Shown: positions 18,141 through 28,264, counted from the first letter of the stretch. The stretch: DNA of 64,000 nt from Martinezella rhizogenes (GCF_027460065.1 NZ_JAPYZZ010000003.1:248001-312000), one strand, 5' to 3'. Translations and numbers: made by a program. Notes: a model not told the origin generated them from the letters alone.

Positions 18141-18503
18141 GAGCCTGACCGAAAAAGAGTTGAGTGAAATCAGTCATTTGTGATTATGTTTGTTTGCTTA
18201 GTGCGAACGAAGACCACAATGGGTTGGACTGATTTCACCCGTTGGCAAATATGCCCGACGCGCGCGCCGCTATGCAAGTGACCTGACGGATCGGGAATGG
18301 GGATTGACCGTCCTGCCTATCTGGACCAAGGCGTTTGGGCAGGCCGCGTAGCACCGATCTTCGCGAGGTTATGAATGCGTTGCTCTGCATTGCTTCGACG
18401 GGTTGTCAGTGGTGAATGCTGCCCAAGGATTTTCCGCCTTTTACAACTGTGCAGGCCTGTTTTACGAGTGGCGAGCGGCGGGTTTATGGGGACGGATCAA
18501 CCA
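18141..18503 (+). pseudogene. IS5-family (IS427-type) transposase remnant
   Basis: Decayed OrfA. It reads [20 protein letters not shown], shifts frame near 18345, then reads [20 protein letters not shown], an in-frame TGA, and LPKDFPPFTTVQACFYEWRA with GLWGRIN. GAGCCTGACCGAAAA at the left edge looks like an IS5-type terminal repeat. The remnant is cut at about 18503 by the next element. Confidence 0.75.
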
Positions 18504-19102
18504 GAGGTGGCTCGGGAAATCTGGACAGTGGGTTTAAGTGGAATTTCTGCCTGACTTCGGCTTAGATGCCGGAAACAGGAGATACCATGACGAGACGACC
18601 ACGCCGGAACCATAGTCCGGCTTTCAAGATAAAGGTTGCACTGGCGGCCATCCGAGGCGAGCAGACGCTGGTGGAATTATCCCAGCAGTTTGATGTGCAC
18701 GCCAACCAGATCAAACGGTGGAAAGACCAGCTTCTTGAGGGGGCGACAGGCGTTTTCGGCGATGAAGCGAAGGTGGAACCGGCAGGTCAGAAGGCCGAAA
18801 TCGCCATTTCGATGGATAGCAAGGGCGCGTGGCGGGACAACGTCTTCGTCGAACAGCTCTGGCGGTCGATCAAATAGGAAGAAGTGTACCTCCACGCCTA
18901 CAAGACCGTATCCGAGGCCCGTGTCGGCATTGGCCGATATCTCACCTTTTACAACAACCGATGCCCACATTCATCGCTTGACCGGCAGACGCCTGATCAG
19001 GCCTACTCCAACGCGCTGGCACCGATGATAGTGGCGGCATAGTCGAGGCGGAAATCCACTTAACCAAACGCCCGAAACTGTTCAGGCAAACCGAGCCACC
19101 TC
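18504..19102 (+). mobile_element. Internally deleted IS3-group element with 12-bp perfect outer inverted repeats
   Basis: The inner ends are TGGACAG (18522) and the complement TGAACAG (ending 19084), followed inward on both sides by TTAAGTGGA-type sequence. Outside these, at exactly 6 bp on each side, GAGGTGGCTCGG (18504-18515) is matched by a perfect inverted copy (19091-19102). The interior is orfA joined to the end of orfB with the middle missing, so it is a non-autonomous derivative of about 600 bp. Confidence 0.65.
18587..19042 (+). pseudogene. IS3-group OrfA-OrfB deletion fusion
   Basis: The N-terminus MTRRPRRNHSPAFKIKVALA and the helix-turn-helix QTLVELSQQFDVHANQIKRW are OrfA. After VEPAG the sequence jumps to the 3' part of OrfB (AISMDSKGAWRDNVFVEQLW). 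A TAG follows RSIK where other copies have Tyr; the frame then continues EEVYLHAYKTVSEARVGIG and CPHSSLDRQTPDQAYSN, ending at TAG 19040-19042. It is not functional. Confidence 0.82.
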
Positions 19103-19203
19103 TCTTGCTTTGGCAAAGTTGCTGGAAGAGGCAGGCACTCCGTCACAAGGCGCGGATATGAGCGCAGCATTGATCTCTCACGAAACGAGTCGGGGAGATG
19201 TCC

Positions 19204-19401
19204 ATGCCTCGCCAGTTTACGACATATCAGTTCGATCTGTTCTCGAGCATACACAGCGGGAAGACACCAGCGATGCCGCAATGGCAGACGTTGCCGGAAG
19301 GAACACAACAGGCGTTGACGGCACTCATCGTACGGCTGCTCGTCGACCACGCCAACGGCGAGAGCGCCTCCCAGTCGAAGGAGGCCGGTCATGATGCATG
19401 A
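19204..19401 (+). CDS. Small protein upstream of the serine recombinase
   Basis: A 65-residue protein starting MPRQFTTYQFDLFSSIHSGK, with a hydrophobic middle (TQQALTALIVRLLVDHANG). Its end overlaps the start of the recombinase reading frame. As I recall, similar small proteins precede this type of recombinase in other rhizobial elements, which suggests one transposon module; the function is unknown. Upstream DNA (19103-19203) shows no gene. Confidence 0.55.
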   Translation: MPRQFTTYQFDLFSSIHSGKTPAMPQWQTLPEGTQQALTALIVRLLVDHANGESASQSKEAGHDA

Positions 19402-21386
19402 GAAGATCAGCGCCCACCATCTTGAGCGCAAGGCCATTCTATATGTCCGACAATCATCGGCTCATCAGGTTCTGCACAACCGCGAAAGCAGCGCCCTTCA
19501 ATACGCCATGCGTGACCGCCTGACGGCACTTGGCTGGTCGCAGATCGAAACAGTTGATGAAGATCTTGGTCGTTCGGCAGCCGGAGGCGTAACCCGCGCC
19601 GGCTTCGACCGGATGGTTGCCAAGGTCTGCCTTGGGAAGGTTGGGGCGGCTGCAGCACGAGAGGTATCGCGCTTTGCCCGCAACAGCCGGGATTGGCAAC
19701 AGCTCATTGAGATGTGCCGCGTCGTCGACACCGTTCTGATCGACCAGGAAGCGGTCTATGCGCCGCGCCAGGGTAATGACCGCCTGCTTTTGGGGCTGAA
19801 GGGCAGCCTCAACGAGTATGCGCTGGATCTCTTGCGCCAACCTTCTCTTTCCGCCCGCTATGAGAAGGCTCGCCGCGGCGAGCTTGTCGTTAATGTCCTG
19901 ATTGGATTCTTGAAAGCCGGTTACAGGATCGAGAAGGATCCCGACCGGCACATTCAAGAGGCCATTGTGCTCGTCTTCAACAAGGTTGCCGAACTCGGCA
20001 GTGCGCGGCAGGCGTTGCTATGGTTCCTTGAGCAGGGCCTGGAGGCGAGGTCATCTGGCGCAGGCCCAATTACGTAACCATCCATCGGATGATTGAGAAC
20101 CCGATCTACGGAGGTGCGTATGCTTATGGTAAGAGTCGCTCCGTGCCGGGATACGATGGCCGATCCGGAATTCGCCGCGAGGCGCCCAATGAATAGCTGG
20201 CCTTAATCGCGGATGCCCACGAAGGCTATGTCAGTTGGGAACGGGCCGAGGAGATCCGCAAGATGGTCAGCAATACTGTGGCTGCCAGCCGACATAACGG
20301 GGCGCCGAAGCATGGCGACGCTCAGCTTGCCGACCGTTCCGTTGTAAGAGGCGCAGGCGGAAGCTGACGGTCCGGTACACTGGAAACAATCATAACATTC
20401 CTCGCTATTCCTGCTGGCGTGGCCTGCTCGACAACGGTGAGCCTCGCTGCATCGCCTTCGGCGGCCTGCGGGTCGACGATGCGATCGAGGAGATGCTGCT
20501 TGGCGTCTTTGAACCGGGAGCCATTGCTGCTAGCGCTGAAGCAGAACGCAACATAGCCAACCGTCGTGATCAAGTTCACGACGCCCTTCAGCGAGATCTC
20601 GAGGCGGCGAGCTTTACGGCCGATCGGGCATTCCGGCAATATTACGCTACTGATCCGGAGAGCCGGCTGGTGGCATCGGAGCTCGAGGCGCGCTGGAACA
20701 AGGCTCTCACTAGCGTTGGCGAGATCGAGAATAAGATTGCCAGCCACAAAGCTGCGATACCGCAAGTGTCGTCGTATTCCATGTTGGATATCGCCGCTCT
20801 TGCCGGAAACCTTCGCGCCGCCTGGTCGGCGCCGGCAACCTATACCAAACTTAAAAAACGGATTCTGCGCACGGTCATTCATGAAGTGGTTGCCGATCTC
20901 GACGATGTGGCTTCCGAGATCGTCCTTGTCATCCATTGGGCTGGTGGAGTTCACACCGAACTGCGACTGCCGAAGCGACGTCATGGCCAAAGAAACGCTA
21001 CGCCCGACGACCTGATTGCTGGCATACTCAATCGCAATGGATTGACCACCGGCAATGGCAATCGCTGGACAAGTGAACGCGTCACAGCACTCCGGTCGTA
21101 CCGCAATATCCCGGTCTAACGACCGCAGTCAGAAGGGATAGAGCCTTGGCTCAATCTGGGAAAGGCGGCGAAGCTACTTGGCGTTACGCCAAAAACATTG
21201 AGAATCGCATCGGAATCAGGTGAGATCGAGGCCCTGCATCCCTTGCCGGCCGGCCCATGGATCTTCAGTCACTCAAAGCTTGAACTCCCGCAAACAAAAC
21301 AGCTCGTCGATCGCGCGCGACAGAACCCCAGATACCCCGCGGGATCGCCCAAAAATCAAGTAAACCTATTTACTTCAAAAACATAG
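19391..21386 (+). pseudogene. Large serine recombinase, several stops and frameshifts
   Basis: The N-terminal resolvase domain is recognisable: KAILYVRQSSAHQVLHNRES with the catalytic Ser, and AAAREVSRFARNSRDWQQLI. A recombinase domain follows (EAIVLVFNKVAELGSARQAL), broken at about 20045. It continues VTIHRMIENPIYGGAYAYGK, has a stop at about 20190, another near 20365, and resumes to an open C-terminal part (20493-21119, including TYTKLKKRILRTVIHEVVAD). After the TAA at 21117-21119 the family's usual tail still reads EPWLNLGKAAKLLGVTPKTL to 21386. Intact relatives would be about 650 residues. It is a dead recombinase of a mobile module. Confidence 0.8.
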
Positions 21387-21411
21387 AAAGATAGGCGTTA
21401 TGAAACACGAT

Positions 21412-21556
21412 TGTAAAAGGTCAGATATCGGCCAATGCCGACGCGGGCCTCGGACACGGTCTTGTAGGCGTGGAGGTAGACTTCTTCGTATTTGATCGAC
21501 CGCCAGAGCCGTTCGACGAAGACGTTGTCCTGCCACGCGCCCCTGCCATCCATCGG
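21412..21556 (-). pseudogene. IS3-group OrfB fragment, inverted copy
   Basis: On the reverse strand this reads MDGRGAWQDNVFVERLWRSI and KYEEVYLHAYKTVSEARVGI. It is the same OrfB segment as at 18805-18960 but in opposite orientation and without the nonsense codon. The recombinase module therefore lies between two inverted pieces of related IS3 elements. Confidence 0.8.
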
Positions 21557-21577
21557 TAATCCCCCCGCCAATTAACG

Positions 21578-21603
21578 GTGAGCGTCCGGCGATCGCATTT
21601 TTT
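21578..21603. repeat. Solo IS66 terminal repeat
   Basis: GTGAGCGTCCGGCGATCGCA followed by a T-run. It is nearly identical to the complement of the right end of the complete IS66 element at 28264 (GTGAGCGTCCGGCGAACGCA). There is no transposase beside it, so it marks a deleted IS66 copy. Confidence 0.65.
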
Positions 21604-22017
21604 ATCTGAGATCGACGTGGGAGGTTGAGTTACTGGCTTAACGCTTTAGCTTGTCGGCCATTATGCACTCGATCCTTTCTCATTGAGGCAAAACTCCTTG
21701 TATTGAGCCCTCAAGTACCCGTCCGAAAACACTTCATATATTGACATGCCGATGGATGGAGACTATCTGCGTGACGCGATCTGCATCAAATTTATAGTTC
21801 CAGAGCAACTCTTCCTCCGTGGGAATTATGAAGGTATTGATGATAGCTTGGAATATTAATTGGCGTCGCGACGGACGGTTGAGTGGATAAGACCTAGCAT
21901 TGGTTCACCTACGCCACTAGGTTGACGAAAATGGTTGTTTTAGTGAGGTGATACGGCGCCGCAAGCAATGCGAGCGCTCTTTTTTGGACCCCGTCTTGAA
22001 TTCGCAAGGATGCTTAA
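21604..22017. other. Non-coding/degenerate stretch before the ABC exporter
   Basis: No intact gene. On the reverse strand, 21905-21734 is an open stretch with protein-like content (LIFQAIINTFIIPTEEELLW and NYKFDADRVTQIVSIH, ending TGA at 21734-21736) but no start, family or neighbours that would assign it. It may be the tail of a polysaccharide gene lost with the IS66 copy. RCIMADKLKR-like residues near 21660 resemble the end of the IS66 passenger gene at 28219. AAGGA precedes the GTG at 22018. Confidence 0.35.
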
Positions 22018-23781
22018 GTGATCGGATCATTTTTGTCGCCAGACGACAAAAAGTTGCTGACGCGGCTTTTTAAGGAAAACTTCAAAAAACACGTTGGCTG
22101 GTACTCTGCGGCAATTGTGGCAATGCTGGTGGTTGCTGGCACGACCTCTCTCAGCGCGTGGATCATGCGTGATATCGTCAATAGCGTGTATTTGAAGCAA
22201 GGTTTCGATGTCGTTCTTGAGATTGCGTTTGCTGTTGCGGCCATTTTCATCGTCAAGGGTCTCGCTACCTTCGTACAAAGCTACTATCTCAGCAAAGCGG
22301 GCAATAGCATCGTTGCCGAACAACAACGTAAGATTTACGATCGGCTTCTGAAGCAGGGCGTGTCCTTCTTCCAGAACCTGCCATCTTCAGAACTCCTTGT
22401 CCGCGTCACTTACAACGCCCAGGCTGCGCGCAGCGTGATCGACACAATCGTCACATCTTTCGTCCGCGATCTATTCTCCCTTCTTGGCCTGATCATCGTG
22501 ATGTTTGCCCAGAATTTCCTTCTGAGCGCGATTTCCATGATTATCGGTCCTGTGGCGATCTTCAGCGTTCGTCTCGTGCTGCGGCGCGTCCGGAAGATCA
22601 TGGAGGCCGAACTTGCTTCACTGGGCGAAATCGTTAACGTCGTCCAGGAAACCAGCATCGGTGTGCGGGTAATCAAGGCTTTTTCGTTGGAAAAGCTGAT
22701 GCGTCAGCGCATGAACAAAGCGGTTTCCGATGTTGAACAGCGGGCTAACGGCATAGCCAAACTGGAAGCAGCGACGAGCCCGATCATGGAGACGCTGTCT
22801 GGCCTTGCTATCGCCGTGGTAATTGCCGTCTCTGGCTACACCGTGCTCGAAAAAGGTGGCTCCCCCGGAGATTTGATGGCATTCATCACGGCTCTTCTCC
22901 TTGCTTACGAACCCGCAAAGCGGCTTGCTCGCATGCGCGTACAAATCGAAGGCGGCATGATTGGCGTACGCATGATGTTCGAGGTTCTGGACGCCCCGCT
23001 GACACTTGCGGAGAAACAGGACGCCGTTGCTCTTCAAAAAGCAAGCGGCGATGTCGAGCTCAAAAACGTCAGCTTCGAGTACGTATCCGGCCAGCCGGTC
23101 TTGAAGGACGTCAGCGTCCTCTTCGAGGGCGGCAAGATGACCGCACTGGTCGGCCCCTCCGGCAGCGGTAAATCCACCATCATCAATCTCATGATGCGTC
23201 TCTACGATCCGCAAAACGGTTCCGTCGAAATCAACGGGATGGATCTGCGAGACGTTTCCTTCGCCAGCCTGCGTGAACATGTTTCTTATGTCGGCCAGGA
23301 AACCTTCCTGTTTTCAGGTACGATCAAGCACAATATTTCTGTCGGCCGCGACAATGCGACCGACGAAGAGATCATTGCCGCCGCAAAGGCCGCGAATGCG
23401 CATGATTTCATCATGAAGATGCAGAATGGGTACGACACAAGGCTCGGCGAGAACGGTTCGGGCCTGTCAGGCGGCCAACGCCAGCGTGTCGCCATTGCGC
23501 GTGCGATGTTGAGAGATGCGGATATTCTGATCCTCGATGAAGCAACGAGTGCGCTCGATTCGGAATCCGAATCGCTGGTGCGCGATGCGCTGGAGCGTCT
23601 GACCCTCAACAAGACCTCTATTGTCATCGCCCACCGTCTCTCCACCATCAATCGTGCCGACAAGATCGTAGTGATGGATAATGGCGAAGTTGTCGAACAG
23701 GGCAGCCGCCGCGAATTGTTGGCCAGCGACGGTCTTTACAGGCGCCTTCACAGCATCCAGTTCGACGCGGACGTCGCCTGA
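22018..23781 (+). CDS. MsbA-type ABC exporter (permease-ATPase half transporter)
   Basis: A 587-residue half transporter. Residues about 15-310 form the six-helix exporter domain (AAIVAMLVVAGTTSLSAWIM and later helices). The ATPase domain from about 345 has Walker A GPSGSGKST, the signature [15 protein letters not shown], Walker B ILILDEATSALDSESE and the switch His in VIAHRLSTINRADKI. The start is GTG 22018 with AAGGA about 9 bases upstream. It is placed at the end of the polysaccharide island, so it may export a lipid-linked glycan or lipid A-like molecule. No accessory protein is adjacent. Confidence 0.9.
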   Translation: MIGSFLSPDDKKLLTRLFKENFKKHVGWYSAAIVAMLVVAGTTSLSAWIMRDIVNSVYLKQGFDVVLEIAFAVAAIFIVKGLATFVQSYYLSKAGNSIVAEQQRKIYDRLLKQGVSFFQNLPSSELLVRVTYNAQAARSVIDTIVTSFVRDLFSLLGLIIVMFAQNFLLSAISMIIGPVAIFSVRLVLRRVRKIMEAELASLGEIVNVVQETSIGVRVIKAFSLEKLMRQRMNKAVSDVEQRANGIAKLEAATSPIMETLSGLAIAVVIAVSGYTVLEKGGSPGDLMAFITALLLAYEPAKRLARMRVQIEGGMIGVRMMFEVLDAPLTLAEKQDAVALQKASGDVELKNVSFEYVSGQPVLKDVSVLFEGGKMTALVGPSGSGKSTIINLMMRLYDPQNGSVEINGMDLRDVSFASLREHVSYVGQETFLFSGTIKHNISVGRDNATDEEIIAAAKAANAHDFIMKMQNGYDTRLGENGSGLSGGQRQRVAIARAMLRDADILILDEATSALDSESESLVRDALERLTLNKTSIVIAHRLSTINRADKIVVMDNGEVVEQGSRRELLASDGLYRRLHSIQFDADVA

Positions 23782-23792
23782 TCAACGAATAG

Positions 23793-23817
23793 ATTCGGGT
23801 GGCAATGCCGCCCGAAT
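23793..23817 (+). terminator. Hairpin after the ABC exporter
   Basis: ATTCGGGTGGC, AAT, GCCGCCCGAAT is an 11-bp stem with one G-T pair, 12 bp after the stop codon. There is no T-run, so it may be a weak or Rho-assisted terminator. Confidence 0.5.
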
Positions 23818-23994
23818 TCGCTTCTCTGAAAAGAGAAAATGCATCTGGAAGCATTTTGCCGCCGCGCGGTTTTCAAATCGCGCCCTTCCCTCGTCGAAAG
23901 CGGCAAAATTTCCGACATTTTCGCAGCCACCCCTATCAGGTCATACTGATGCTGATTGGTCGACCACATTCTTTTTTAGCGACAAGAGATGACA

Positions 23995-24002
23995 ATTGCT
24001 CC
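23995..24002. repeat. IS66 target-site duplication, left copy
   Basis: ATTGCTCC directly before the left end of IS66; the identical octamer follows the right end at 28265-28272. Confidence 0.92.
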
Positions 24003-24106
24003 GTGAGCGTCTGGTGAGCTGTTTTTGCTGATGGGGCAAATCGGGCGATGTTCTGGCATTAGAACCAGCATTAGTGCTGACATTAATACCAGAACAAAGA
24101 GGTTTC

Positions 24107-24469
24107 ATGGCCCGCGTAGAGATCATGTCCGGTACCGAGCGCAGACGGCGTTGGTCGGACGAGGCGAAGCTGAGGATACTTGCGGAAGCTGATGAGCCCG
24201 GTGCTCGCATTGGCGATGTGGCGCGCCGACACGACATTCATCCGGGCCAGATCCGCTTGTGGCGGAAGTCGTTCAACTATGTGGATCGACCGACGGTGTT
24301 CCTTCCAGTAGAAATCATGGAGGAGGTTGGCGTAAGTCAGGCGTCTACCACGGTAACGAGGCCGGCGATCGTCGAGATCTTGCTTCGAAACGGTCGGTGC
24401 TTGAAGGTTTCGGTTGACGTCGAGTTGAAGCTGCTCGGCCCGCTGGTCGCTTGCGTGGAGGCGGCATGA
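24107..24469 (+). CDS. tnpA: IS66 TnpA (OrfA)
   Basis: A 120-residue DNA-binding accessory protein of IS66. It has MSGTERRRRWSDEAKLRILA followed by the helix-turn-helix GARIGDVARRHDIHPGQIRL, then VEILLRNGRCLKVSVDVELK. ATG 24107 follows AAAGAGG. The end overlaps tnpB by four bases (ATGA), the normal arrangement. It appears intact. Confidence 0.88.
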   Translation: MARVEIMSGTERRRRWSDEAKLRILAEADEPGARIGDVARRHDIHPGQIRLWRKSFNYVDRPTVFLPVEIMEEVGVSQASTTVTRPAIVEILLRNGRCLKVSVDVELKLLGPLVACVEAA

Positions 24470-24813
24470 TCGGACCATCGGCGAATGTATGAGTCTATCT
24501 GGCCTGTGGAGTGACCGATATGCGGCGTGGCATTGATGCTCTGTCGGCGCTGGTTGAAACGGTCGTGAAGGAGGCGCCGGGCTCGGGCGCAATCTTCGGC
24601 TTCCGCGGAAAACGCGCTGACCGGATAAAACTTCTGTGGTGGGACGGCCAGGGGTTCTGCCTGTTTTACAAGATTTTGGAACGCGGATACTTTCCCTGGC
24701 CGACGGCCAAAGAGGGCGTCGCGCACCTGACGCAGGCGCAGCTTTCAATGCTCGTTGAGAGGATCGATTGGCGGCGCCCGGCCTGGACGTCCCCTCCTGC
24801 TCGAATGGGCTAA
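24466..24813 (+). pseudogene. IS66 TnpB (OrfB) with an early stop
   Basis: Starts MIGPSANV at 24466, then a TGA at 24490-24492 interrupts before VYLACGVTDMRRGIDALSAL, FGFRGKRADRIKLLWWDGQG and KILERGYFPWPTAKEGV. All are standard TnpB sequence to the stop at 24813. Arg is usual at the TGA position, so a single base change explains it. Reinitiation at 24520 (MRRGID) would lose the first strand. Confidence 0.85.
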
Positions 24814-26250
24814 AAGCTATATTTTGCAGTGACATCCGGGGCTCAATGCTAGCGTGTCGGAGGCAAATCAGCTAGATTTACGGGTATGGATACAGCGCCG
24901 CTGGACAGTCAGGATGAGCTCACTGCTTTGCGCGCACTTGTCGCCGAACAGGCGGCGAAGCTTGAGAGTCAGGAAGCCGAGGTCATCAAGCGAGACTCCA
25001 TCATCGGGCTTCTTCGCGCGCAACTGGAGCTGCTCCGACATCGGCAGCATAGCGCCTCTTCGAAAAAGATCGACCGGAAGATAGAGCAGTTTGAACTGAT
25101 GCTGGAGGAGATTGAGGCCTCCCGTGCCGAAGCTGAACTGCGCTCCGGCAAAACTCCTCTGCCGGAGTTGGACGACGCATCCGAGAAGCCGAAGCGTATG
25201 CCATTGCCCGATGGTCTCGCCACCGAAGAACTGATCTATGTGGCTCCCTGCAATTGCCCGACCTGCGGTGGCACCTCGTTCCTGAAGGCTGCCGACAGGG
25301 TGGTCCAGATGTTGGAGCACGTGCCGGCGTCGGTCAAGATTGTCCGGCATGTCGAGAAGCGCATGATCTGCAGGGAATGCGACACGACAGTGGCTGGCGA
25401 AATGCCGACCTTGCCGATCGAGCGCGGCAAACCCGGGCCGGGATTGCTCGCCCATATCATGATCGCCAAATTCGACGATCACATCCCCCTCTACCAGCTA
25501 TCCGAGATGTACGACCGGCTGGGGATAGACATCTCCCGATCCGTGATGGCCGACTGAGTCGGCCGCGTATCCGCTTTGCTGACACCACTCGTTTTGTTGA
25601 TCAGGGCCCATATCGCAGCACTCGACGGAATACATACGGACGATACCCCGGTCGATGTTCTCGACCCCGGGGCGGGGCAAGACAAAACCGGCAGGGTCTG
25701 GGTCTACTACGTCTTTGATGGCAGTGGCTATCAATCCGCCAATCCCGCAGCCATCGCCTATTACTACAGTCCTGATCGAAAAGGCGCGCATCCGGCTGAC
25801 CACCTGGCAAGCTTCAACGGCGTCATGCATGCCGACGGTTATGGCGGCTACAAGAAACTCTACGGCAACCAGATCATCGAAGCCGCCTGCATGGCGCATG
25901 TGCGGCGCAAGTTCCATGATGTGATCAAGCTGAAGCCATCTCCGATCGCTGAGGAAGCGCTGTCGCGTATCGGCGTTCTCTACGATATCGAGAACCGTAT
26001 CCGAGGCATGTCGGCTGACGAGCGGCACACCCTGCGCCAACACCATGCCCGGCCGGTTCTGGACGAGCTCAAGGTCTGGATCGAAACCACGCTCCCAACT
26101 TTGCCACAGAAGCAGAGGCTGGCCGAGGCGATGCGATATGCCCTGTCTCGATGGGCAGCTTTGAGCGTCTACATGGACGATGGCCGGGTCGAAATCGACA
26201 ACAACATCGCTGAACGAGCCATGAGACCGCTTGGAATCGGAAGGAAGAAT

Positions 26251-27722
26251 TCTTATTACCATTATCAATGGTTTAAGGCGCACTTTAAAACACCACCTGG
26301 GTCGCAGGCAGCGCGTAGCATGGTGTCGCGGTCAGGATGGGTCAGAGCGCCAGGAATACTCGGTTGCTCAAACTCTTGTCCTGGGATTGGCTACCCAATG
26401 GTGACGATGCGTTGGAAGGCTGCCTCGATCTGGCTGCGGACATAGGATAAACCCGTCCAAATTTTTGCTCGAGGATTCCTTCTCCGCTCCCGACGCCCTG
26501 ACCATTCCGGATCGCTGATTATGGGTTAGCTCTCAAGCAGCAGGTGACGTTGTTTCGACTTCAATTTTGCGAGCAACATCCCATAGGAAGCCGACAAGTT
26601 CGCGAGCGACCGCGGTGATGGCCACGTTGCTCTTCTTCCCTGATCCGACTAATTTGTGGTATCGTGCGCTCAGCCTCACCTGGGCTTTCCAGGCGATGTC
26701 ATTAATGGCCTGCGGGACGTCCGGGCGTCGCTTATGCATCCAGTTCCCAACCTTGGCCTAAACGCGGTAGGACCAGGCAGCTTCAAACAGCAAGGCGCGA
26801 AGTGCCGAGTTGCCTGTCTTCGTTATCCCGCGTGGCCGAACGGAACCGCCACTTGAGTGCTCTCGAGGAACCAGTCCAAGGTATGCCATAAGCTTCCTGG
26901 GATTGTCGAAGCGGGAGAATATTCCGACCTCAGCGACCAGTGTTGCGGCAATGACCAAGCCTATGCCTTTGAAAGCCTGAAGGTTCATCACTGTACGTGC
27001 CAGGGACCATGTTTGAGAAATGACGGCGATCTGATCCTCCAGCTCCCTTTTGCGGGCCTCGGCCTGCTCCAGTCGGTTAGGATCGCTTTGAAACGCGATC
27101 TGCTGCGCGTGATGTTGGAAATGTCGATTGCGTAGCCAGGCTCTATGCCTTGAGGTCCATGACTTGGCTGAATATCGAAGGTCATGCTTTAACAAAAACA
27201 GTTGGATCAATGTTCGTGTTTTCCGCGCATCATTAGACGCGACAGATCGAGCTCGCACTACACGACATCAGGAACCCAAACGAAGGTAAGTTCTCCGGCG
27301 CGCAACAGCCTTGCAAGCATCACGGCGTCGCGAGTGTCGTTCTTCTGCCGATTGCCCGGCCGGACAGGGGTATGGCTTGGCGCGACTACCCGGCAAACAA
27401 AGCCAACGCCTCAATTTGCCGAAAGACGTTGTATCCACACAGCCCTGCCTCGTAAACAAACTCCAGCCGTCCGTGCCTGTTCGAAAGCTTCTTTACAAGC
27501 TTGGAGATCGCATCTGGCTCGTTTGGAATGGCTCCGAAAAGACGGACCTCGCCAGATCGGCCAGCGTCTGCAATGGCAACGGAGATTGAGTCTTTGTGGA
27601 CGTCCAACCCAATATATGCTTCGTAGTCAGTCATGACGAATCCATCCTCCTATCGGCCGAAATGGCACCAGGCTATGCTTCGCTCAACGCGCGACATCGC
27701 AAGGAGGAATGGTCATAGCATC
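26251..27722 (-). mobile_element. IS110-family element nested in IS66 tnpC
   Basis: The interval that separates the two exact halves of tnpC. It contains a decayed IS110 transposase on the reverse strand (26533-27634) and about 280 bp of non-coding sequence on its 3' side. That is the same asymmetric layout as the IS1111-type copy at 8693. No target duplication is visible, as expected. GGAAGAAT on the left and GGAGGAAT near the right end are similar and may reflect the target choice. Confidence 0.75.
26533..27634 (-). pseudogene. IS110-family transposase, several lesions
   Basis: It begins at 27634 MTDYEAYIGLDVHKDSISVA with the first catalytic Asp, loses frame after CGYNVFRQIEAL, and shows VVAPSHTPVRPGNRQKNDTR in another frame. 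A stop near 27260 follows VWVPD. The frame from 27258 to 26758 carries LQAFKGIGLVIAATLVAEVG and YLGLVPREHSSGGSVRP, and after a further stop IAWKAQVRLSARYHKLVG continues to 26533. It is dead. Confidence 0.85.
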
Positions 27723-27925
27723 TGGCTGTTTGCCGGCTCGGACAAGGGCGGTGAGCGCATCGCCAACATCCTGACTATCATCGAAACGGTCAAATTGCAG
27801 GGCCAAAATCCGGAGGTGTATCTGACAGATGTCCTCGCCCGGATCCAGGATCATCCCAAGGATCGAATTGAAGACCTGCTGCCCTGGAACTGGACGCCAG
27901 AAAACGCTCGATGCGAGGCCGCCTG

Positions 27926-28219
27926 ATGGCGCACTCAAGGTTCATCTACACACTCGGCCAAGTCGCCCGCATGATCAGCGAGAACCTCGAACTGATCGAA
28001 GAAGTGACCGCAAACTCGGACAACATCTCCGAGGGCGAGCTCGTTTACGTTAGCGATGGCACGAAGGGTCTGACCGAGAATGGCATCGAAGAACTTCAAA
28101 GCCTACTCGCCGACATCAGGACGTGGGACAGCGGTATCCGCGAGTTCCTCATCGACACACAGTGCGATCCCAAAATAATCAACCGCATCATGGCCGATGA
28201 GATGAAACGCAGCCTATAA
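27926..28219 (+). CDS. IS66 passenger protein, hypothetical
   Basis: A 97-residue acidic protein starting MAHSRFIYTLGQVARMISEN, with LVYVSDGTKGLTENGIEELQ in the middle and IINRIMADEMKRSL at the end. Its ATG overlaps the tnpC stop (TGATG), so it is translationally coupled to the transposase, and it lies inside the IS66 terminal repeats. Related tail residues near 21660 suggest that the lost copy carried it too. The function is unknown; no membrane segment or known domain was seen. Confidence 0.7.
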   Translation: MAHSRFIYTLGQVARMISENLELIEEVTANSDNISEGELVYVSDGTKGLTENGIEELQSLLADIRTWDSGIREFLIDTQCDPKIINRIMADEMKRSL

Positions 28220-28264
28220 CTTCCATCTCTCTACACCCGAAAAATGCGTTCGCCGGACGCTCAC

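Larger units (their letters stand above)
24886..27926 (+). pseudogene. IS66 TnpC transposase, nonsense mutation and IS110 insertion
   Basis: The N-terminal coiled coil and zinc finger (CNCPTCGGTSFLKAADRVVQ and the ICRECD pair) are present. A TGA at 25555-25557 replaces the Trp after SVMAD. The DDE core then continues (ALDGIHTDDTPVDVLDPGAG, VMHADGYGGYKKLYGNQIIE, and NNIAERAMRPLGIGRKN with the last acidic residue). It is cut at 26250 and resumes at 27723 as WLFAGSDKGGERIANILTII, ending LLPWNWTPENARCEAA. The two halves join precisely if 26251-27722 is removed. Confidence 0.9.
24003..28264 (+). mobile_element. Complete IS66-family element with nested IS110
   Basis: The ends form inverted repeats: left GTGAGCGTCTGGTGAGCTGT, right complement GTGAGCGTCCGGCGAACGCA. 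A perfect 8-bp direct duplication (ATTGCTCC) flanks it, as expected for IS66. It carries tnpA, tnpB, tnpC and a passenger gene, all on the plus strand. tnpB and tnpC have nonsense codons, and tnpC is split by a 1.47-kb IS110-family insertion, so the element cannot move by itself. The intact duplication suggests no rearrangement across the ends since insertion. Confidence 0.92.
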
